A stretch of 64,000 bases of DNA, from positions 16,187 to 80,186 of the forward strand of contig JAFGVA010000129.1 of NCBI GenBank assembly GCA_016938235.1. The letters are read 5' to 3'. The position numbers and the translations under genes were made by a program. Every line of letters begins with the position of its first letter. Positions within the stretch are counted from its first letter, which is position 1. Of this stretch, positions 30,516 through 40,580 are shown one piece after another. The notes beneath the pieces are model-generated. The model was given only the letters and a program-made list of their open reading frames with translations. It was not told where the DNA came from and searched no databases. Source of the stretch: Bacteroidales bacterium. Lineage in GTDB: Bacteria > Bacteroidota > Bacteroidia > Bacteroidales > UBA10428.

Positions 30516-30658
30516 TTAATTTTGATTGAACTGATTTTCCGGGGTTTACTGGGTTTGCCGGGATTTTTTTGTTAGTAGTTGCTTGTTGTACGCAGAAACC
30601 TTATTTTGGGTTGCAATTAGCTACCATAATAAAACAAAAAACCTTTATTTCTGCATAA

Positions 30659-31042
30659 CTAAAATGAGCAACTATTTCTATAAAGAACAAGTGTAACAGA
30701 AAGGATAATAAGTGAAATATATGGCACCACTCTGTGTGTCCACAATACAGGCAAAAAAGGTTCTTCAACAATACTTATTACTGCCCCGGTAACAAATACT
30801 GTAATTAACAGGAAACAACTAAGCACCAAACATAACTTTAATAGCGACGATGCTTCTGAAAACTGAAAACCTTTAAATAAAGTTATTCCCAGAAATATTA
30901 ACGTACCTAACACAAAAAGCTTATGAATTGTAAAGATACCAGAATTATATGGTTTCCCGGTGCGTGAAAGCCAAATGCCAGAGAGCAGAATTAAGATGTA
31001 TAAAACACCCGTTAATACAAATTTTTGATCTATTAATTTCAT
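30659..31042 (-). CDS. Hypothetical membrane protein (about 4 TM)
   Basis: Four hydrophobic segments in a 127-aa ORF; no family recognised. Confidence 0.6.
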   Translation of the reverse strand: MKLIDQKFVLTGVLYILILLSGIWLSRTGKPYNSGIFTIHKLFVLGTLIFLGITLFKGFQFSEASSLLKLCLVLSCFLLITVFVTGAVISIVEEPFLPVLWTHRVVPYISLIILSVTLVLYRNSCSF

Positions 31043-31141
31043 CAGTTCATATTCTATGATTTACTCATGCACACCAGAATAAAAAAGATGATTAAATGAT
31101 TTGACAATAGTCGCAAAAAAATAAAAACCAACCAGATAATC

Positions 31142-31327
31142 TTATGCTCCCAATGCTTTAAAGGCTTCGTAAACTAAAAACGCTGGCCATAATATAGCTT
31201 TTAGTACACCAAAAGCACCCAGCCAGAAACTGGTAGCCGTAGTAATGAAATAAATTAATGAGCCTATAAATCCCAGTCCGTAAACTGCACTTGCGGGAGC
31301 TGCTCCCCCTTTCATCTCGTTTTTCAT
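31142..31327 (-). CDS. Small (61-aa) membrane protein
   Basis: MKNEMKGGAAPASAVYGLGFIGSLIYFITTATSFWLGAFGVLKAILWPAFLVYEAFKALGA: coherent hydrophobic small protein. Confidence 0.65.
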   Translation of the reverse strand: MKNEMKGGAAPASAVYGLGFIGSLIYFITTATSFWLGAFGVLKAILWPAFLVYEAFKALGA

Positions 31328-31585
31328 ACTAGTTTGGATGTTTATGAATAATAAGCAAGATAAAAAGGCTTATCAATATAAACAAATGAAAAACAGTTTA
31401 TGATCTGATTCTAATTCTCAAAATGTATTATTGATGGTCAGCAATTCAAGCTTTGCAAACTGAATATGATTAAAATAGTGCGTTAATATTAGGCTTGTAT
31501 ATTAATACAATACCATAATACAAAAAAAAATCAGAAGAATCGAAATTGAAGAAAGGTTGAAGCCCTTAAGGAATAAATTGTACAA

Positions 31586-33109
31586 TTATTCCACATATTC
31601 ATAAGCTCCTAAATCAGGACTGTCAGCACGTAATTCCTGTTCTAAATCAGCCTGCGAAGAAACAAGGCTTTTAAACACCATCCCTTTATCAATTATATTA
31701 TTCCTGGTATACGCATTATCGAGTAAATGAAAATCATTGTTTTGAGGATCTACAAACATAAAAAGAACAGAATCATAATTACTTTTTCCAAATACGAAAT
31801 TATTGCCGGCTTCTACATTTTCGCCTGAATAGCTCACTGATGATGATACAATATTATTAGCTATGGTGCAATTATTGCTTTCCGTTCCGTTTTTATGTTC
31901 ATGAATTAGTATCCAGGGCGAAACATCATCGCCCGTTACCTGGTCAATCACTGTATTATTCAAAATCTTACTGTTTAACATACCGTAAAAAGAAATACCA
32001 TGATAAGTATTGCTAACTATCAGGTTATTCTCGACTATCCAGTTATCAAACATGCCATCGAAACAGCCTATTCCCTGTAATGAACCATACATGGGATTAT
32101 TAAAATCTTTAACGCCAATAATTATATTACCTCTTATTGTTACACCCGAAACAACTCCGGTTCCTGCTGTTCCATCGTCACCACGAGAAAAACTCTGAAT
32201 TCCGTCATCATGATTATCGTCGACCTTCAGACAGCCAATAATTGTGTTGTAGGCGAACAAAACATGGTTACTGTTTACCCTGCTGCCATCGCCACAAAAA
32301 TCGATAACAGAATTGTTAACTACTTTAGAATGTTCAGAATTATAATCTACGGTTATTCCATGTCGCACATTTTCTACCTTACAATTAACAACTTCGATGT
32401 TTTTGGCCGATCTCAAAGCTATACCGTCCGAAGCTTTTTCAACCCAATCTGCAGTAGTCCATCCAGAAACCTCAGTTGTTGTTCTTAATTTCAGATTGTC
32501 AACTTTAATATTGCTGCAATTACCCCAAAAGTCACTTGACCCCAGGTACAAACAAGCTTTGCTGTTTTGGTTTATATCCTCAGCCTCCCAAAAGTTTTTG
32601 CTTCGCTCATAGCTTGATTTATCTATAGTTAAGTTTTTAAGATATATGTTCTTAAATGCACCGGTAAATTTTATCTGTGAAAAAACGGGGTCGGCTCCTT
32701 CGGCTCCTTCAATTGTAAGCCAATCGGTAAACATAAAATAGTTAAGGTTTAAAAAGCCATGATAACCTGATAATAAGATAATTCGATCTCCACCCTCAAT
32801 TGGTGCACTTTGATTTATCAGCTCGGGATCAGATTCAGCATTATATGACTCACTGGGTTTGTAACATTGAACAAGATGACTATCGATTACTTCCTGAAGT
32901 GTTCGCCACGGATGTTTTATGCTGCCATCGCCATTAGGCGAACCATTGACAGGATCAATATAGAAAGTCTGACCATTTATTACCGGTTTTTCAAAAGTAT
33001 AGCTTTCATAATATTTACCACCATATATCTTAGTGTCTTCTTTACTACATGAAAATATGAGAGTCAGCGATAAAAATATGAAATAAACGGATAGTTGATT
33101 TAGTTTCAT
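31586..33109 (-). CDS. Right-handed parallel beta-helix repeat lipoprotein
   Basis: Lipobox LTLIFSCSK; FYIDPVNGSPNGDGSIKHPWRTLQEVID...; repeated N-rich beta-helix turns; C-terminal SPDLGAYEYVE. Confidence 0.88.
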   Translation of the reverse strand: MKLNQLSVYFIFLSLTLIFSCSKEDTKIYGGKYYESYTFEKPVINGQTFYIDPVNGSPNGDGSIKHPWRTLQEVIDSHLVQCYKPSESYNAESDPELINQSAPIEGGDRIILLSGYHGFLNLNYFMFTDWLTIEGAEGADPVFSQIKFTGAFKNIYLKNLTIDKSSYERSKNFWEAEDINQNSKACLYLGSSDFWGNCSNIKVDNLKLRTTTEVSGWTTADWVEKASDGIALRSAKNIEVVNCKVENVRHGITVDYNSEHSKVVNNSVIDFCGDGSRVNSNHVLFAYNTIIGCLKVDDNHDDGIQSFSRGDDGTAGTGVVSGVTIRGNIIIGVKDFNNPMYGSLQGIGCFDGMFDNWIVENNLIVSNTYHGISFYGMLNSKILNNTVIDQVTGDDVSPWILIHEHKNGTESNNCTIANNIVSSSVSYSGENVEAGNNFVFGKSNYDSVLFMFVDPQNNDFHLLDNAYTRNNIIDKGMVFKSLVSSQADLEQELRADSPDLGAYEYVE

Positions 33110-33253
33110 AATTATGTTGGATTTTGTGGTTTAAAACAATTATACGCAGATTTTACCGGTTTGTTATACTTTATGTAAATATATGTTGTTGAATTTATTA
33201 GGTTAAACGCAACTATTTCCGGTATATTATCATCTATTGAAAAAATAAAACCT

Positions 33254-34540
33254 ATGAAAAACTTAAAATCCAAATTCTGCTTCTTAATTGTTATTGGCAT
33301 TGTTATTAGTTGCTCTGACGATAAATACAATGGGCCAGAAACTGATTCTTGGACACAGATATTTGGTGAAGCACCCCCTCCGGACACAAACAATTACTCA
33401 TCTGGTTCAATCAAAATAGGGTTCTCCGGTGTATTAACAGATGGTTATTCTGAGGCTGCTTCAGGTGGCTCTGCATCCAGCACCGGATCATGGGGTAATG
33501 GGGCCTCCACTAACCAGGGAATTGAGCCGGAAGCCGGATTGATAACTGCTGCCGAATGGTGTGATCTGGAAAACTGGACATTTTGGGAAGCAATGCTTGA
33601 AAATGAGGAATACCTTGAAGATGTGAACATCTGGGATGTACACATTTTATCGAGATATAGCTTTGAGGTAAAAGATGTAAATGGAAATCCGCTTCCAAAT
33701 GCACTGGTTTCGTTAAAAAGTGGTTCCACAGTAATTTGGAAAGCCAGCACTGATTCTAAAGGAAAAGCCGAGCTGTGGTCACAAAAATCTGCCAAATACC
33801 TTTCTGCCGAAATCGAGTACTTAAATGAAAGCCAAAGAATACCTAGCGCAAAAGAATACAACGAAGGGATAAACAAATCTATATTGGGTTCTGTATCACA
33901 GAACGAAAACCTTGCAGATATTATGTTTGTTGTAGATGCAACCGGTTCCATGTCTGATGAGATAAACTATTTAAAAGCTGAACTTAACCATGTAATCGCA
34001 CAGATTAACAATACAAATGAAAACCTTATAATGAATATGGGGTCGGTGTTTTATCGCGATGAAGGTGATGAATATGTAACAAATCCTTTCAATTTTACAA
34101 CCAATAAAGACGAATTAATTTCATTTATCGACAACCAGGAAGCAAACGGTGGCGGAGATTTTCCTGAAGCTGTTCACACAGCTCTGGAAGTCGCAATTCA
34201 ACAAATGGCCTGGAACAGTAAATCGAAAAATAAACTACTTTTCCTTTTGCTTGATGCACCCCCACATTACAACCAGGAAGTAGTATCGTCCTTACAGGAA
34301 CAAATAACCAGTGCTTGCGAAAAGGGTATAAAAATTATTCCAATAACGGCTTCCGGTATTGATAAAGCTACTGAGTTTTTAATGCGTTCGATTGCCAATC
34401 TTACCAACAGCACTTATGTATTTATAACTGACGACAGTGGAATTGGAAATGATCATCTCGAACCAACCATTGGTCAGTACGAGATAGAAAAGCTAAACAA
34501 ATTATTGATCAGGCTTATATCGGAATATACCGAAAACTAA
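33254..34540 (+). CDS. von Willebrand factor A domain lipoprotein
   Basis: Lipobox VIGIVISCS; carboxypeptidase-regulatory-like stretch YSFEVKDVNGNPLPNALVSLKSG; vWA MIDAS-like IMFVVDATGSMSDEINYLKAEL...LLFLLLDAPPH. Confidence 0.87.
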   Translation: MKNLKSKFCFLIVIGIVISCSDDKYNGPETDSWTQIFGEAPPPDTNNYSSGSIKIGFSGVLTDGYSEAASGGSASSTGSWGNGASTNQGIEPEAGLITAAEWCDLENWTFWEAMLENEEYLEDVNIWDVHILSRYSFEVKDVNGNPLPNALVSLKSGSTVIWKASTDSKGKAELWSQKSAKYLSAEIEYLNESQRIPSAKEYNEGINKSILGSVSQNENLADIMFVVDATGSMSDEINYLKAELNHVIAQINNTNENLIMNMGSVFYRDEGDEYVTNPFNFTTNKDELISFIDNQEANGGGDFPEAVHTALEVAIQQMAWNSKSKNKLLFLLLDAPPHYNQEVVSSLQEQITSACEKGIKIIPITASGIDKATEFLMRSIANLTNSTYVFITDDSGIGNDHLEPTIGQYEIEKLNKLLIRLISEYTEN

Positions 34541-35944
34541 TTACTTTTTGTATAGAAAGTCTGTAGCTAAGTATATCAATAAGGAGATTAATATTCCGGC
34601 AATATTACAATCAAGTTCAAAGGGTAAGCCTGTGCCGGTAATTTTCAATACCAGGGTGGATGCTCCACCCGATATCATTGCTATTAATGCTGCAACAGCA
34701 TTCGGATTTTTTGCAATTAAGGCCACCATAACAGGAATAATCATACCCGATACCATAAAACTATACGAAAGAAGCATCAGTTCCAGAACATTTTCCATTT
34801 TAAGTGCTAAAAACAAAGCTAAAACACCTATTACAAATGTTAGTATCTGCGAATATCTCAGACTTCTTACAGAATTATGTTTATTAAGAACATCGGTTAG
34901 CAAATTGGCCGATGAAGCCATTAAGCAGCTATCGGCAGTTGACATTATTGCCGAAAAATAGGCTGAAAAAACGATGCCAAGCAGTCCGACAGGTAAGATT
35001 GTTTTAAGCAAGAGAGGTAAGCCCATTTCCGCATCTGTATTTACCAGGGTATAACCTTCGACCAAACCATTTTGAATGGCTACTCTTCCGAGCATACCAA
35101 GTATAACACCTATAAATGCCATAACAGGGTACTCAAACAAGCCGGCAATTAGCCAACCCTTTTGGGCAGTTTTCTGATCTTTAGAAGCATATATTCGCTG
35201 GTAAAGTGTCATACCCACAAACCAAATTGGTATAATGGTAAACATCCAGTTTACAATTTGTTGCCATGAAACATTGGTTAAGGTTAGAAATTCGTGCGCC
35301 AGGGTTTCCCGTATTGTAAGAGCACCTCCGAGCTTTACATATGCAAAGGGCAATGCAACAAATATTAAACCTGCCATCAGAATGAGCCATTGAATAGTAT
35401 CGGTATAAATTACCGCTTTAATTCCGCCTATGGCTGTATAAACAATTGCAATAGCACCCATAACCAAAAGTGCATTCTGAAGGCTTAGTCCTTCAAAAGT
35501 CGAAGATGCCAGTTTTGCTCCGGCCAGTATTTGTGAACTGGTAAATCCGAGGTAACCAATTGCCGAAATAACGCCTGCCAACATGGCTACTCTTTTATCG
35601 AACACATGTTCAAGGTATTGAGGAAAAGAAAGAAATCCTTTCTTTAAAGCCAGATCAAAAACTTTTGGAATTAAAAACACGCCACTTACCCAAGCTCCTA
35701 CCAGTCCTGTAAACAAGAGCCAGCTTCCGGATAAACCCATAACAAAACCTAAGCCACCAAGTCCAATAGAAAAACCACCGCCAACATCGGTTGCTACTAC
35801 CGATAATCCAATATGAAGGCTGCTCATTTGCCGTCCTCCAACAAAATAATCCTCGGTAGATTTGTTTTTTTTCAGAAAATAAAACCCTACACCCAACATA
35901 ACAAAGAGGTAGAGTATAAAAATTAAAATATCGATAAAATGCAT
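34541..35944 (-). CDS. Sodium:solute symporter family protein
   Basis: Multi-TM; FLKKNKSTEDYFVGGRQMSSLHIGLSVVATDVGGGFSIGLGGLGFVMGLSGSW; IMSTADSCLMASSANLLTDVL. Confidence 0.92.
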   Translation of the reverse strand: MHFIDILIFILYLFVMLGVGFYFLKKNKSTEDYFVGGRQMSSLHIGLSVVATDVGGGFSIGLGGLGFVMGLSGSWLLFTGLVGAWVSGVFLIPKVFDLALKKGFLSFPQYLEHVFDKRVAMLAGVISAIGYLGFTSSQILAGAKLASSTFEGLSLQNALLVMGAIAIVYTAIGGIKAVIYTDTIQWLILMAGLIFVALPFAYVKLGGALTIRETLAHEFLTLTNVSWQQIVNWMFTIIPIWFVGMTLYQRIYASKDQKTAQKGWLIAGLFEYPVMAFIGVILGMLGRVAIQNGLVEGYTLVNTDAEMGLPLLLKTILPVGLLGIVFSAYFSAIMSTADSCLMASSANLLTDVLNKHNSVRSLRYSQILTFVIGVLALFLALKMENVLELMLLSYSFMVSGMIIPVMVALIAKNPNAVAALIAMISGGASTLVLKITGTGLPFELDCNIAGILISLLIYLATDFLYKK

Positions 35945-36000
35945 TATTTAAGGTTTAATCTCACCTCTCAACTTCTCAAACAGTTTATTTTTATTACCAT

Positions 36001-36138
36001 TCAACCAAGCTTTATCCCTCTGTAGCAAAACACGTTACGAGCCTTGTATAGAGGAGTATGTATATTTGAGTCCTTCCCCTTGTATATTTCACAATCTGCG
36101 GCATACCTGCATTTAAATACTGAATTTGCACCGGCCAT
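36001..36138 (-). CDS. 45-aa Cys-containing small ORF immediately downstream of ablB
   Basis: Not in ORF track (below length cut-off). ATG 2 nt after the ablB stop: MAGANSVFKCRYAADCEIYKGKDSNIHTPLYKARNVFCYRGIKLG*. Cys at C10, C16, C38. Confidence 0.6.
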   Translation of the reverse strand: MAGANSVFKCRYAADCEIYKGKDSNIHTPLYKARNVFCYRGIKLG

Positions 36139-36139
36139 A

Positions 36140-36976
36140 CTACACATGTTTATAATAAACACTCATACTTTCAATTTTTCCGGAGATGTTTGTATTGTTT
36201 ATTAGTGTTCCTGAATACTTATAATTTAACCTGATAAAAGTTTTATTCATTGCCGGGGAATTTAATCGGGCTATGGTATACAAGGTGCTTATTCCATCTT
36301 CCTTCATTATCTTCTCCATCTGTTTCAGAAGCAAAACCGAAAGTTTTCTTCCTCTGAACTCCGGCAAAGTTGCAAAGTCAGTCATCTCAGCATTCTGACC
36401 TTTTCTGTCAATCTCGCAGGAGGACAAAGCAACCAATTTGCCACCAGTTTCAATTCCAAAATATTTCACATCATTTTCCATGGTATGTTTTATATACTTT
36501 GGATCAAAAATCGGAAACGGATAACTGTCGAATACCTGCTTATACAAATCGGCAACTTTTTCAGCATCTTTACTATCCGGTGCAACAAGATTAAACTCAT
36601 CGGGTACTTCAATTTCCATTTCAGAGGTATCAGGTTCATACAATTGCTTACTCAGTGAAATCAGCATGTCATCTTCTTTGTTTAGCAACCTTTCCTGGGT
36701 TAGAAACTTTGACATGAAGAATACATCCGCCTTCTTGTTGTAAAAGGCAGGTATTTGTGCCTCAATAATGAATCTCTCTTTTAATAGTGCGGGCACTATC
36801 CAACCTGGTACTTTAAAAAATAATTTAGAATAAGAATGTTCTTCGGCAATTTTACTGATAAAATCAAGAACTTCAGGATAATCTTCCTTCTGAATTTTTA
36901 TCAGGTACACCCGATTATTAAGCTTTCCATGCTGAATTTTTGTACCCTTGCCAAAAACCTCAATTTTATCAGGCAT
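36140..36976 (-). CDS. ablB: Putative beta-lysine N-acetyltransferase (GNAT)
   Basis: [47 protein letters not shown] domain [27 protein letters not shown]; directly follows kamA. Start MPDKIEVFG at 36976 (8-nt overlap with kamA) preferred over 37057. Confidence 0.88.
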   Translation of the reverse strand: MPDKIEVFGKGTKIQHGKLNNRVYLIKIQKEDYPEVLDFISKIAEEHSYSKLFFKVPGWIVPALLKERFIIEAQIPAFYNKKADVFFMSKFLTQERLLNKEDDMLISLSKQLYEPDTSEMEIEVPDEFNLVAPDSKDAEKVADLYKQVFDSYPFPIFDPKYIKHTMENDVKYFGIETGGKLVALSSCEIDRKGQNAEMTDFATLPEFRGRKLSVLLLKQMEKIMKEDGISTLYTIARLNSPAMNKTFIRLNYKYSGTLINNTNISGKIESMSVYYKHV

Positions 36977-38285
36977 TCTCCTCCCTTCGTTGTATGCGCT
37001 CATTATTTTCGGGTACCAGCGAAATAGTATCGCTGGAATCAGACAGCAGTTTTTCAATACCTATTGCTTCAGATTCATCTACTTCCTTATTTAATTGAAG
37101 GTCCAAATCGCATTTATCACAATCTCTGTCACACATTCGGGGTTCGTAACTATCCGGCTCTTTGTATGTAGTAATAACACCCTCATAATTTCTTAAAACT
37201 ACCTTGTTTGTTGACCATGAGATAATGTAATTGGGCATAACAGGTATTTTACCCCCACCGCCCGGTGCATCTATAACATAGGTTGGACGTGCAAAGCCAC
37301 TGGTATGTCCTACAAGACTCTCCATAATTTCAATACCCTTACCAATAGGGGTTCTGAAATGCGATAAGCCTTCCGATAAATCGCACTGGTATAAATAATA
37401 AGGCCTTACCCTGTTCTGAACAAGTTTATGAACCAATACCTTCATAATCCTGGGACAATCATTAACATCGGCCAATAAAACAGACTGATTACCAAGAGGA
37501 AAACCTCCATCGGCAAGTTTTGCTATTGCTTCTCGTGATGAAGGAGTTATTTCGCGCGGGTGATTAAAATGTGTATTAATCCATAAAGGTTGGTATTTCT
37601 TCAATACAGATATAAGATTATCTGTAATTCTATAAGGTAGAACAACCGGCATTCGTGTACCTATGCGAATTACTTCAACATGCCTTATCTGAGATATTTC
37701 TGACAGCAGCCAGTCAATCATTTCATCAGACAACATAAAGGGATCGCCACCCGAAAGTAATACGTCTCTTACTTGTGGCGTATTTGCGATATAGTCAATT
37801 CCTTTTCTCAGTTGATCGCGCGATGGCACATAATCAACATCACCCACTTTACGTTTTCGGGTACAGTGCCTGCAATACATCGAACAAATATTACTCACAT
37901 GAAACAATACCCTGTCGGGATACCTGTGAGTTATACCTTCAACCGGACTGTCTTTATCTTCGGAAAGAGGATCTTCAAGTTCCGATTTTAAAGTAGTAAG
38001 TTCATCAACACATCCGAATGCCTGCTTAAATATAGGATCATTCTTATAATTCTTTTTATCAATTAATGATAAATAATAAGGTGTAACAGACAATGGAAAT
38101 TTCTTAAAAGTTCTTTCGAGGTCTTTTCTTTCATCAGATGGAAATTTAATTTCGGTTACCTGTTCAAATTTATCAATTGAACGTATTACATGCTTCACCT
38201 GCCATTTCCAGTTTCTCCAAGAAGAGATACTTGAATCATCATCAATCCTGTTCGCTAACTCCTGCTGTGCGTTAGTATAAATCAT
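36969..38285 (-). CDS. ablA: Lysine 2,3-aminomutase (radical SAM)
   Basis: [15 protein letters not shown] (CxxxCxxC), [93 protein letters not shown]. Confidence 0.96.
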   Translation of the reverse strand: MIYTNAQQELANRIDDDSSISSWRNWKWQVKHVIRSIDKFEQVTEIKFPSDERKDLERTFKKFPLSVTPYYLSLIDKKNYKNDPIFKQAFGCVDELTTLKSELEDPLSEDKDSPVEGITHRYPDRVLFHVSNICSMYCRHCTRKRKVGDVDYVPSRDQLRKGIDYIANTPQVRDVLLSGGDPFMLSDEMIDWLLSEISQIRHVEVIRIGTRMPVVLPYRITDNLISVLKKYQPLWINTHFNHPREITPSSREAIAKLADGGFPLGNQSVLLADVNDCPRIMKVLVHKLVQNRVRPYYLYQCDLSEGLSHFRTPIGKGIEIMESLVGHTSGFARPTYVIDAPGGGGKIPVMPNYIISWSTNKVVLRNYEGVITTYKEPDSYEPRMCDRDCDKCDLDLQLNKEVDESEAIGIEKLLSDSSDTISLVPENNERIQRREENA

Positions 38286-38462
38286 AAATTTCCCTAATTT
38301 GTTTCTATAGGAACAAATTTACAACTATTATCCCGTACTACCTAATCAGAATATATAACAGCAGGTTAACGGGATGAAAAATACTAAACATAACACATTG
38401 TTATATCGAGTTTTACAAAACTTATTTGTAACCAATATACTTAAGGAAATGAAAATACAGAC

Positions 38463-38951
38463 TTACAGGTTGTTCTCATCTTCCAGATCGCCATCAATAA
38501 CTATAAGTGGCAAAGCCTCCATTCCTTGCAAATCGAGCATATTTACCAATAAATCAAGACTTTGCTCAATTTGCTGAAGCTTTCCGATGTCAATTTTTTG
38601 TAATCTTTCAGATAATTGTTCGTGCAGAAGAGGTGGAAGTTTCTCTAATAGTTTATCACCTGCTGCGGTAAGAGCTATATTAACGACTCTTTTGTCCGAA
38701 AGGTTAGGTAACCTGGCCAGGTATCCCTTTTTCTCCAGTCGATCAATAATCCCACTTATGGTACTTGAATTTAGATTCAGGAATTTTCTTATTTCTCCTT
38801 GAGTAGACTGGTAATTTTTTGCCGATTTCAGGAAATTCAGACATAAAACCTGGGGAATACTAACCCCGTGTTCTTTTTGTATTTTCTTTGATTCCAGATT
38901 TATTGAACGAACAATCTTTCTTATTCTTATTAAAACCTCAGTAGTGTCCAC
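38463..38951 (-). CDS. MarR family transcriptional regulator
   Basis: STQGEIRKFLNLNSSTISGIIDRLEKKGYLARLPNLSDKRVVNIALTAAGDKLLE. Confidence 0.93.
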   Translation of the reverse strand: MDTTEVLIRIRKIVRSINLESKKIQKEHGVSIPQVLCLNFLKSAKNYQSTQGEIRKFLNLNSSTISGIIDRLEKKGYLARLPNLSDKRVVNIALTAAGDKLLEKLPPLLHEQLSERLQKIDIGKLQQIEQSLDLLVNMLDLQGMEALPLIVIDGDLEDENNL

Positions 38952-38980
38952 AGGAAAAAAATTTACAAAAATTAAAATAC

Positions 38981-39466
38981 TTACTGATTTAATGTTGAAA
39001 GATGAGTGATGTCATCTATTATCATTAAAATATAACGTTCGCCTTTAAATCTGAACAGCCTTGTTGAAAACTGTAGATGCTTATCAACTTTTTCTCCTTC
39101 TCCGTTAAGAAAGGGTTTAATTATACTTTCTTTGAATACTACCTTATCTTCGGAATAACTGGTAAGCGCTGCCAGTCGGAGTTCACAGAATGAACAATGA
39201 GAGGTAGTTCCACAGTCTTTCATTTCTTCAACCTGATAAGCACAACCAATAGCCTCACCGCAGCGCACATATAAAAGGTATTCATCTTTTCTGGCAGTAA
39301 AAATTGTTTTCATAGCATTGTTAAATTCCTGCAGTTCCATATCGCGATTAAGAAGAAGAACACAACTGCTGATATTGTTTAAAACCAGGTTTAGAAACTC
39401 ACTTGATCCTTTTAAAAAATCAAAGCTTACGTTAGTAGAGGCTAATTCTTTACCCATATTAAGCAA
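38981..39466 (-). CDS. PAS-like domain protein with Cys cluster
   Basis: LNNISSCVLLLNRDMELQEFNNAMKTIF...YVRCGEAIGCAYQVEEMKDCGTTSHCSFCELRLAAL...RLFRFKGERYILMIIDDIT. Confidence 0.78.
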   Translation of the reverse strand: MLNMGKELASTNVSFDFLKGSSEFLNLVLNNISSCVLLLNRDMELQEFNNAMKTIFTARKDEYLLYVRCGEAIGCAYQVEEMKDCGTTSHCSFCELRLAALTSYSEDKVVFKESIIKPFLNGEGEKVDKHLQFSTRLFRFKGERYILMIIDDITHLSTLNQ

Positions 39467-39560
39467 CGCTGTTTTTGTTAAACATCCCTAAATTTAGCAT
39501 TTAAAATATATTTTCCGGAATTTGAAGAATTTTCTTTAGGCTAAACCGCAAATTCCTGTA

Positions 39561-40385
39561 TCAGGGATTTAATAATAAAAGTTTCTCAACACTTTCGATG
39601 TAAAGCTTTTCAAATTCAATGAGTGCAAAATTATGTTGTCCTAATACTTCGAAAAAAAGTTTTGGATTATTTGCTGTTTTATATAACTTCTCTCCCATCC
39701 AATAGGGAACAATTTTATCTTCAACACTGTGAACAAAGAGTATAGGTGTGTTATTTATCTCTGGCAGAAGATCATCGGCAGCATAGGGCGAAACAGCAAA
39801 TGGAAATGCAAAAAGCTTTGCCGGGAAACCCGCATTTTTTATTACATATTTTCGTTGTGAGGTATAAGCGGCCTCTAAAATCATATAATCAAATGCTCCG
39901 GGATTTTCGTATGCTAACTTAATGGCAAGATTTGCTCCTACAGAAAAACCCCATGCAACTATATCTTTTTCCATAACATCGGGCCTTTTTTTTAAAGAAT
40001 CAAGAAACAACTGACTATCCTTAAATATATTTTCATGTGTTGCTTTTCCCTGAGATAATCCAAAACCCTGGTAATCGAAAGAGAAAACATCAAAGCCCAT
40101 ATTGAGCATAATGCTCGTAACATCATACCAATCAGCAATATCACCATTCTCACCAGAAAGAAGAAAAACAGTTCCTCTTGATTCATTATTGGTTTTAAAA
40201 AACCTGGCATTAATAATCTTACCACTTTTACTTTTTAAAGCCCAATTCTCATACTTCACAGTATCTGGCAGCAATCTGGAATAACTAACAGGATCAAAAA
40301 AAGCCTTGTTAAATGCACAAGAAGTATGAATTAAAATAATTAACAGATACAGAATAATTTTATAGGGTTTAATTGTAAAAACCAT
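39561..40385 (-). CDS. Alpha/beta hydrolase family lipoprotein
   Basis: Lipobox LLIILIHTSCAF; FSFDYQGFGLSQGKATHENIFKD, VAWGFSVGANLAIKLAYENP (GxSxG), FVHSVEDKIVPYWMGEKLY, GQHNFAL. Confidence 0.9.
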   Translation of the reverse strand: MVFTIKPYKIILYLLIILIHTSCAFNKAFFDPVSYSRLLPDTVKYENWALKSKSGKIINARFFKTNNESRGTVFLLSGENGDIADWYDVTSIMLNMGFDVFSFDYQGFGLSQGKATHENIFKDSQLFLDSLKKRPDVMEKDIVAWGFSVGANLAIKLAYENPGAFDYMILEAAYTSQRKYVIKNAGFPAKLFAFPFAVSPYAADDLLPEINNTPILFVHSVEDKIVPYWMGEKLYKTANNPKLFFEVLGQHNFALIEFEKLYIESVEKLLLLNP

Positions 40386-40543
40386 GAAAAAAGGATTAAA
40401 ACTGCTGCAAATCTATAGCAGTTAAAGCAATATGTCAAAATATTATGATTAATGATGCTTAAATAAGCTTAAACAATAATTTACGTGACACTTTCCCTGC
40501 TAATGAATTCTAAACACAATAATAAATAATGGCCTTAAAATTC

Positions 40544-40551
40544 TATCTTTG
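40544..40551 (+). promoter_or_regulatory. Putative Bacteroidetes -7 promoter element (TATCTTTG) upstream of surE
   Basis: Exact match to TAnnTTTG, 30 bp before the surE ATG; no clear -33 TTG seen. Confidence 0.5.
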
Positions 40552-40580
40552 CTACATACCAAAATGAATCGTTAGCATAG

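Noticed and set aside
33445-33951. 168-aa minus-strand ORF
   Set aside because: Antisense shadow of the vWA lipoprotein gene; no signal or domain.
34548-34961. 137-aa plus ORF
   Set aside because: Antisense to the sodium:solute symporter gene.
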